In this document: positions 50,344 to 55,409 of the stretch, piece by piece
How positions within the stretch are numbered: the stretch's first letter is position 1
Layout of the letters: each line of letters opens with the position of its first letter
NCBI GenBank assembly: GCA_002862085.1
Contig: PKCK01000007.1
Location: 1-55,409 of the forward strand
Origin: Planctomycetota bacterium
GTDB lineage: Bacteria > Planctomycetota > UBA1135 > GCA-002686595
Direction: 5' to 3'
Length of the DNA: 55,409 nt
Notes under the pieces: model-generated
Told to the model about the DNA's origin: nothing
The model's input: the letters and a program-made list of their open reading frames with translations, nothing else
The model's database searches: none
Program-made: the position numbers and the translations under genes

Positions 50344-53300
50344 TCACGGCACCTGGGCCGGCGCCGCAGGCGCCGCCGCGCCGCCGCCAGCGGCGGAGGT
50401 CTCGGCGGGCTCGAAGCGGCCAGCGGACTCGGAACCCGCCACCGCGCGGCGGAGGACCCACCCGATGCGATGGTTCAGGTCGTCGATCAGGGTGTAGCTG
50501 AGGGGCACGACCCACAGCGTGAAGAAGGTGCACACCGCGAGACCGCCGGCGACGCAGGTCGACAGCGCGCGGTAGTCGATGCCCTGGGCGGGGGCGTCGC
50601 TGGTCGCCATGGGCAAGAGGCCCACCACCGTCGTGAGCGCTGTCATCAGGATGGGCCGCACCCGCGCCGCCGCGCCCTCGATGACCGCTTCGCGGCGCGG
50701 GAATCCGTCGTTGATGCGCAGGCGATGGATCTTGTCGATGAGGACGATGCCGTTGTTCACCACGACGCCCACGAGGATGATGATCCCGATCCAACCGATC
50801 GAGTCCATCGGAGTCCCGCTCACGTAGAGCGTCCAGAAGGCGCCGAGCATCGCGAACGGGATCGTGGTCAGCACGCTGAAGGGGAGCAGCAGCGACTCGA
50901 AGAGGATCCCCATCAGGAGGAAGACCAGCACGACCGAGAGCAGCGCGGCGCTCTGCAGGTCGCGCATCTCCTCGGCGCCGCGCGCCGCCACGCTGTCCTC
51001 GCGGCCGAGCGAGTAGCCCCGCGGCAGGTCCAGGCCAGCCAGCGCGTCGTAGCCGGCCTCGACCAGCTCGCCCTGGGCGGTGGGGTCGGAGACTCGCGCG
51101 GTGATCGACGTGGAGATCTGCCCGTTCCGGCGGACGATGCGCGAGGGCGCGGCCTGGAAGCGGATGTTGCTGAAGGTGCTGAGGTTGACCGCGCCGTTCT
51201 CGCCCCAGATCGACAGGTCCTTCAGGGTGTCGACGCCGGCGTAGGCGGTGCTGTCGTACTCGATGAACATCGGCACCTCGCGGCCCTGCTCCTGGAAGCG
51301 GGCCAGCTGCGCACCGCGGAGGGCCCAGCTCACGTTGCGGAGCGTGCTCTGGCTGTTCAGTCCGTACGCGAAGGCCATGTCGCCGTCGAGCTCGAGCAGG
51401 AGCTGATCGGGGGCCTCCTCGGTCGAGGTGGTGACGTCCGTCAGCCCGTCGATCTGCTCGAGCACGAGCGCCGCCTGCTCGCCGAACTCCTGGAGGGCGT
51501 CGGGGTCGGTGCCCCGGATCTCGAAGCTCACGAACTGCTTCGAGGAGTCGCTGATCTCCTCCTGGCCCCGGAAGTAGACCCGGTGCCCGGCGAAGCTCGG
51601 CAGCTCGCGGCGCAGCTGCGCGCGGTAGCGGTCGAGGCGCTCGGGCTCGATCCGGTCGGGCCAGCGCAGGTCGATCTCGCCGCTGTCCGAGTCGAAGCGC
51701 GCGACGACGTTCCGGAAGCCGAAGGCCTCCTTGTACGGCTCGACGAACTCCTCGTAGCGCTGCATCTCCTCGCTCGCCTCGCGGAGCGTGAAGTTGTTCT
51801 CGAGATCGACCCAGAAGCTCAGCTCGCTCGTGTCCTCGTCCTCCCCGAACGCCGTGAGCGACGTGTTCTGCGCGGGGATCGCGATCGTCGAGAAGGCGAG
51901 CGCCGAGAGCCCCACCGCGATCAGGCGGTTGTCGAGGGTCCAGCGGAGGAGCCCTCGGTTCAGGGCCTGGACCCAGGCGACGATCGACTGCCCGCGCGGC
52001 ACGAAGTGCTCCGGCGGGGAAGGGGAGAGCTGCCCCTTGCGGCGCCAGAGCGGGGCGCCGATCAGCAGCGCGGCGATGAGGACAGCCGTCAGACCGAGGA
52101 CGCCGGGCTCCGCGCCCTCCAGCACACTCACGGTGCGGGCGGGGGCCCCGATCGCCTCGAGCTGGGCTGCGGCGTCGCCGTAGACGCCGGCCTGGACCCA
52201 GGCCCGGTATCCGAGGAACGCGACGCCGCCCGCGGCGACGACGCGGCCGGGCCACCCGAGGAGACGCAGCGCGATCCGTTCGAGCCAGTGTGCGGCGCGG
52301 AGTCCGCTGTGCAGGGCGAAGCGCAGACCGCCGACGAACCACGCGAGCGCGCGGGTCGGCAGCGCGATGATCGGCGCGAGGAGCCTGCCCACAGCGGCGA
52401 GGGCCGGCGGGCGGTCGCCGATCACGCGCGCCGCCGCGCAGGGGATGAAGGCCAGCGCGACGAACAGGCTGAAGAGCAAGGACGAGCACAGCGGCACGCC
52501 CATCGCCTCCAGGAAGATGCTCATGCGCTGGCCACCCATGAAGATCAGGGGCAGGAAGACGACCACCGATGTCATCGTGGCCAGGGCCACGGCGAGGCCC
52601 ACGTCGCGCACGCCGAGGACGGCCGCGTCGCCGGGAGCCCGCCCCAGACCGCGCTGGCGGGCGATGCTCTCCATGACGACGACCGCGTTGTCCACCAGCA
52701 TCCCGATGCCCAGGGTCAGCCCGGTCATCGTCAGGACGTTGAAGGACCCGCCGCTGAAGCTCTCGTACGCGATGGCCAGCAGCGCCGAGACCGGGATGCA
52801 GAGGGCGACGCACAGGGTCATGCGCGCGCGCCGCAGGAACAGGAAGAGCACGAGGATCGCGAGCCCGCCGCCCTGGAAGGCCGTGCTCTGGAGCCGCTCC
52901 AGGCTGCTCTCGATGAAGTCCGCCTGGTTGAAGAAGACCTCGGCGCTCAGCTGACCGCCGAGGCGCGGGTCGTCCGCGAAGCCGTCCATGACGCGCTGGA
53001 GTTCGCGACCGACCTCGACGACGTTCGCCGGACCCTCCTTCTGGACCATGCCGTAATAGGCGTAGCCTCCGTTGATACGCGTGATCTGATCGCGGACGGA
53101 GTTCACGCGCTCGACGGTGCCGAGGTCGCCGAGGCGCAGTCCGTCCTGCCGCACCGGGTAGTCGCGGATCTCGTCGAGATCCGCGAAGCGCATGTCGGAC
53201 CGCAGGATGTACTCCGTCCCGCCCTCCTGGACCTCGCCCAGGGGCTGGGCGAAGTTGTCGGCCCCGAGGCGCTGGATCAGCGCGCTCAGGTCGAGCCGCG

Positions 53301-53937
53301 CGGCCTTGACCTTCTCCTCGTCCAGGAAGATCCGGATCGACTCGTCGAGCAGGCCCCAGATGCTGACGCGGCTGACCCCGTCCACCGCCTCGAGCTTTTT
53401 CTGGACGTGCTTGTCGATGAGCGTCGCCACGTCGTGGGAGCGCTCGTTCGCCACGACCGCGAACCACATGACCGGCATGTCGCCGTCGTCGCTGGCCCAG
53501 ACCCAGATGCGGTCCACCGTGTCGGGGAGCTCCGCCCGCGCGCGCTCGATCCGGTCGCGCAGCTCCGCCTTCGCGAGGTCGGTGTTCGCCTCCCCGCTGT
53601 ACTTCACCCGCAGCCTGACGCGGTCGTTGCTGGAGTAGGAGCGGACCTCCTCGATGTCCTGGATCGTGTTGAACTGCTCCTCGAGGATTCGTGCGACCTT
53701 GTCGACGTTCTCCTGAGCGCTCGCCCCGGGGTTGGGGACGATGATCGAGAAGCGCGTCCCCTGGATCCCGCCGGGCAGGAACTGGAGGGGGATCCGCGTG
53801 TAGGCGATCGCCCCGAGCAGGATCAGGGTCACGAAGAGCACGCCCATGGCGATGGGCCGACCCACGGTGAGGCCGAAGAAGCCGGCCTTCACGGGGCGCC
53901 CGGCGGGCGCTGATTCCTGGGTGGGGTTCTGCTGCAT
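50344..53937 (-). CDS. RND-family efflux permease with an unusual ~150-residue central insertion
   Basis: ATG 53937 gives 1197 residues, about 150 more than typical. Hallmarks of HAE-type RND pumps: first helix RPIAMGVLFVTLILLGAIAY, paired periplasmic loops (NPGASAQENVDKVARILEEQF), the TM4 region GLTLGIGMLVDNAVVVME with Asp416, TM5-6, and a C-terminal half ending WIGIIILVGVVVNNGIVLIDKIHRL and LPMATSDAPAQGIDY. Residues ~505-655 are extra between the N and C halves and include two hydrophobic runs (VVAAGGVAFLGYRAW; VLGLTAVLIAALLIGA). It pumps substrates out of the periplasm or inner leaflet using the proton gradient. It lies 23 bp after the other RND gene, so the two may form a heteromeric pump as in MdtBC. 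Confidence 0.93.
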   Translation of the reverse strand: MQQNPTQESAPAGRPVKAGFFGLTVGRPIAMGVLFVTLILLGAIAYTRIPLQFLPGGIQGTRFSIIVPNPGASAQENVDKVARILEEQFNTIQDIEEVRSYSSNDRVRLRVKYSGEANTDLAKAELRDRIERARAELPDTVDRIWVWASDDGDMPVMWFAVVANERSHDVATLIDKHVQKKLEAVDGVSRVSIWGLLDESIRIFLDEEKVKAARLDLSALIQRLGADNFAQPLGEVQEGGTEYILRSDMRFADLDEIRDYPVRQDGLRLGDLGTVERVNSVRDQITRINGGYAYYGMVQKEGPANVVEVGRELQRVMDGFADDPRLGGQLSAEVFFNQADFIESSLERLQSTAFQGGGLAILVLFLFLRRARMTLCVALCIPVSALLAIAYESFSGGSFNVLTMTGLTLGIGMLVDNAVVVMESIARQRGLGRAPGDAAVLGVRDVGLAVALATMTSVVVFLPLIFMGGQRMSIFLEAMGVPLCSSLLFSLFVALAFIPCAAARVIGDRPPALAAVGRLLAPIIALPTRALAWFVGGLRFALHSGLRAAHWLERIALRLLGWPGRVVAAGGVAFLGYRAWVQAGVYGDAAAQLEAIGAPARTVSVLEGAEPGVLGLTAVLIAALLIGAPLWRRKGQLSPSPPEHFVPRGQSIVAWVQALNRGLLRWTLDNRLIAVGLSALAFSTIAIPAQNTSLTAFGEDEDTSELSFWVDLENNFTLREASEEMQRYEEFVEPYKEAFGFRNVVARFDSDSGEIDLRWPDRIEPERLDRYRAQLRRELPSFAGHRVYFRGQEEISDSSKQFVSFEIRGTDPDALQEFGEQAALVLEQIDGLTDVTTSTEEAPDQLLLELDGDMAFAYGLNSQSTLRNVSWALRGAQLARFQEQGREVPMFIEYDSTAYAGVDTLKDLSIWGENGAVNLSTFSNIRFQAAPSRIVRRNGQISTSITARVSDPTAQGELVEAGYDALAGLDLPRGYSLGREDSVAARGAEEMRDLQSAALLSVVLVFLLMGILFESLLLPFSVLTTIPFAMLGAFWTLYVSGTPMDSIGWIGIIILVGVVVNNGIVLIDKIHRLRINDGFPRREAVIEGAAARVRPILMTALTTVVGLLPMATSDAPAQGIDYRALSTCVAGGLAVCTFFTLWVVPLSYTLIDDLNHRIGWVLRRAVAGSESAGRFEPAETSAAGGGAAAPAAPAQVP

Positions 53938-53960
53938 CCGAAAACCGGCCCTCGCGGGGA

Positions 53961-55409
53961 TCAGGCGGCGGTGGGCCGCTGGTCGCGGATCAGGAGCTTG
54001 TAGACGGCGGGGACGACCAGCAGCGTCAGCAGGGTCGAGCTCACGAGCCCGCCGATGACGGCGATCGCCATCGGCGCGCGGAGCTCGGCGCCCTCCGTCC
54101 CGACGAACTGGTCGATGCCGGGGAGCCCCACGAGCCACCCCGTCAGCGGCACGAGGCCGAGGACGGTCGTCGCCGTGGTCATGAGGATCGGCCGAAGGCG
54201 CGCGCGGCCGGCCTCGAGGATGGCGTCGCGCACGGCCAGCCCCTCGCCGCGCTTCTGGTTGATCCGATCGACGAGCACGATCGCGTTGTTGACGACGATG
54301 CCCGCGAGGAGGATCAGACCGATGAAGACGACGACGGACAGGGGCACGTCGAGGGCGCTGAGCAGCAGGATCGCGCCGACCGCGGCCAGCGGCACGCTGA
54401 ACAGGATCACGAAGGGCTGGAGGAGCGACTCGAACTGGCACGCCATGACGACGTAGACGAGGAAGATCGCGAGCAGGAGCGCGAACTGCAGGCTCTTCGT
54501 CCCCTCGTCGAGCTCGCGCTTCTGTCCGCCGAGGCCGACGGTCACGTCACGCGGCGGCCGCATCGAATCGATGGCTGCTTGAACGCGCGTGTTGAGCCCG
54601 CCGACGTCCTCGCCCGTGCTGGCGGCGGTCACGAGGACCGCGCGCTGTCCACCGATCCGCCGGATCTCGGCGGGGCCTTGCATGCGGTCGATCGTGGCGA
54701 CCGCGGAGAGGGGCACCGGCTGCGCCGCGGTGGGGTTGACGATCAGCTCGGCCACGTCCTCGATGGACGCGAGCACCTTCTCGTCGCCGCGGACGCGCAC
54801 GTCGATGCGGTCGTCGCCCTCGACGAAGCGCGTGCTGACGCTCCCGAGGACCTGATCGCGGACGAAGCTCGACACCGTCGCCAGGTCGAGGTCGTAGGCG
54901 AGGGTCTTGTCCCGGTCGAAGGTCACGCGGGCTTCGGGGTATCCCGGGCGCACGGTGGTCCGCACGTCCGCGAGGCCCGGGATGCCCTCGAGCTGCTCGG
55001 AGACCTCCCTGGCGGTCCGCTCCAGGTCGCCGAGATCCCAGCCCTTGACCTCGACCGCCACCGCGCTGTCCAGGGCGAAGGGGGTCGGGCGGCGCACGTC
55101 GACGACCTCCATCTCGGGGATCGAACCGACCATCGCGCGCACGTCCGCGATCAGCGCCTCCTCCGCGTCGGGTCCCCGGCCGGCCTGGAGGCGAACCGTC
55201 AGGCGGGAGGTGTGTTCGTCCTCGATCTCGCGGGTCAGGGTGTCCTTCTCGACGCCGACAGTGAGGGACGTGAGGGCGACTCCGTCGAGCCGGCGGACCT
55301 CCGCGGCGAGGTCGGAGTAGACGACCTCGGAGTCCTCGATGGGGGTGCCGACCTGAAGGGAGAGGAACGCGGTGAACTCGCCCTGGTGGACCTCCGGGAT
55401 CAGCTCGAG
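53961..55409 (-). CDS. RND-family efflux permease, C-terminal half; 5' end outside window
   Basis: The frame is open to the window edge, so only the last ~482 residues are seen; an internal ATG at 55142 is not the start because coding similarity continues upstream (LIPEVHQGEFTAFLSLQVGTPIE). Visible regions: the periplasmic PC domain with the porter-loop pattern, TM7-12 with FALLLAIFLVYVVMACQFESL, VVVFIGLILLAGIVVNNAIVLVDRINQ and ATTVLGLVPL. A membrane fusion protein gene is expected further upstream, beyond 55409. Together with the downstream permease this makes a two-permease pump arrangement. Confidence 0.94.
   Translation of the reverse strand, partial: LELIPEVHQGEFTAFLSLQVGTPIEDSEVVYSDLAAEVRRLDGVALTSLTVGVEKDTLTREIEDEHTSRLTVRLQAGRGPDAEEALIADVRAMVGSIPEMEVVDVRRPTPFALDSAVAVEVKGWDLGDLERTAREVSEQLEGIPGLADVRTTVRPGYPEARVTFDRDKTLAYDLDLATVSSFVRDQVLGSVSTRFVEGDDRIDVRVRGDEKVLASIEDVAELIVNPTAAQPVPLSAVATIDRMQGPAEIRRIGGQRAVLVTAASTGEDVGGLNTRVQAAIDSMRPPRDVTVGLGGQKRELDEGTKSLQFALLLAIFLVYVVMACQFESLLQPFVILFSVPLAAVGAILLLSALDVPLSVVVFIGLILLAGIVVNNAIVLVDRINQKRGEGLAVRDAILEAGRARLRPILMTTATTVLGLVPLTGWLVGLPGIDQFVGTEGAELRAPMAIAVIGGLVSSTLLTLLVVPAVYKLLIRDQRPTAA

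Noticed and set aside
50308..53913. Long plus-strand frame (1201 residues) opposite the RND permease
   Set aside because: Charged low-complexity translation without motifs; the minus strand encodes a clear RND pump.
53961..55142. Start of the upstream RND gene at ATG 55142
   Set aside because: The frame stays open to the window edge and the upstream translation continues RND periplasmic-domain similarity, so the gene is truncated by the window, not started at 55142.

Overview
The window is high-GC, gene-dense DNA that most likely comes from a Planctomycetota chromosome. The best evidence is the triplet of planctomycete-type genes at 4852-11023: a cytochrome c/DUF1549/DUF1553 protein, a DUF1501 protein, and a second cytochrome c protein fused to a beta-propeller. 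Supporting signs are secreted FG-GAP/VCBS proteins with a shared C-terminal module, type II secretion-like pseudopilins with very large added domains, and frequent ATGA/TGATG gene overlaps. Assignment below phylum is not possible from the sequence alone. There is no phage, insertion sequence, CRISPR array, rRNA or complete tRNA.

Layout. 1-3139: two secreted proteins, the first cut by the window edge, sharing a C-terminal module; the second carries seven ~50-residue calcium-binding repeats. 3478-4752: membrane-anchored TPR gluzincin metalloprotease. 4852-11023: the three-gene planctomycete cytochrome operon. 11095-12378 (minus): YbdG-type mechanosensitive channel. 12777-13382: RadC-like JAB protein. 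13533-32154: a long plus-strand operon with an FHA membrane protein, a PilM-PilN fusion, a PilO-like protein, a TPR/lectin-fold protein, five pseudopilin-like proteins (G, H, K, J, I types), a zinc-ribbon secreted protein and a PpiC-like lipoprotein. 32214-32903: scpB. 33176-35128: PpiD-like membrane foldase. 35225-37895 (minus): histidine kinase/response regulator pair. 38305-40644 (minus): O-antigen ligase-like polymerase with a TPR tail. 40877-41494 (minus): Mn-type superoxide dismutase. 41671-42273: small membrane protein. 42278-44190 (minus): ribH-nusB-ftsY. 44503-45771: M19 dipeptidase. 45908-49149 (minus): FAD-dependent oxidoreductase plus SGNH hydrolase. 49208-50333 (minus): alpha/beta hydrolase and GIY-YIG protein. 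50344-55409 (minus): two tandem RND efflux permeases, the upstream one running off the window.

The most unusual region is 13533-32154. It has the logic of a type II secretion/type IV pilus assembly platform (PilM, PilN, PilO) and a full set of major and minor pseudopilins, arranged almost without gaps. The minor pseudopilins are greatly enlarged: the H-type subunit carries a concanavalin/LamG-like domain, and the K-type subunit is 1727 residues with a LamG-like domain, several phage-fibre-like modules and a Gly/Pro linker, against roughly 300-350 residues for ordinary GspK. Secretin, ATPase and inner-membrane GspF/PilC genes are not in the window. The inference is a pseudopilus with a large, possibly adhesive or glycan-binding tip, co-expressed with a folding factor for its secreted parts.

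Many long reading frames on the opposite strand are artefacts of the high GC content and are not annotated.
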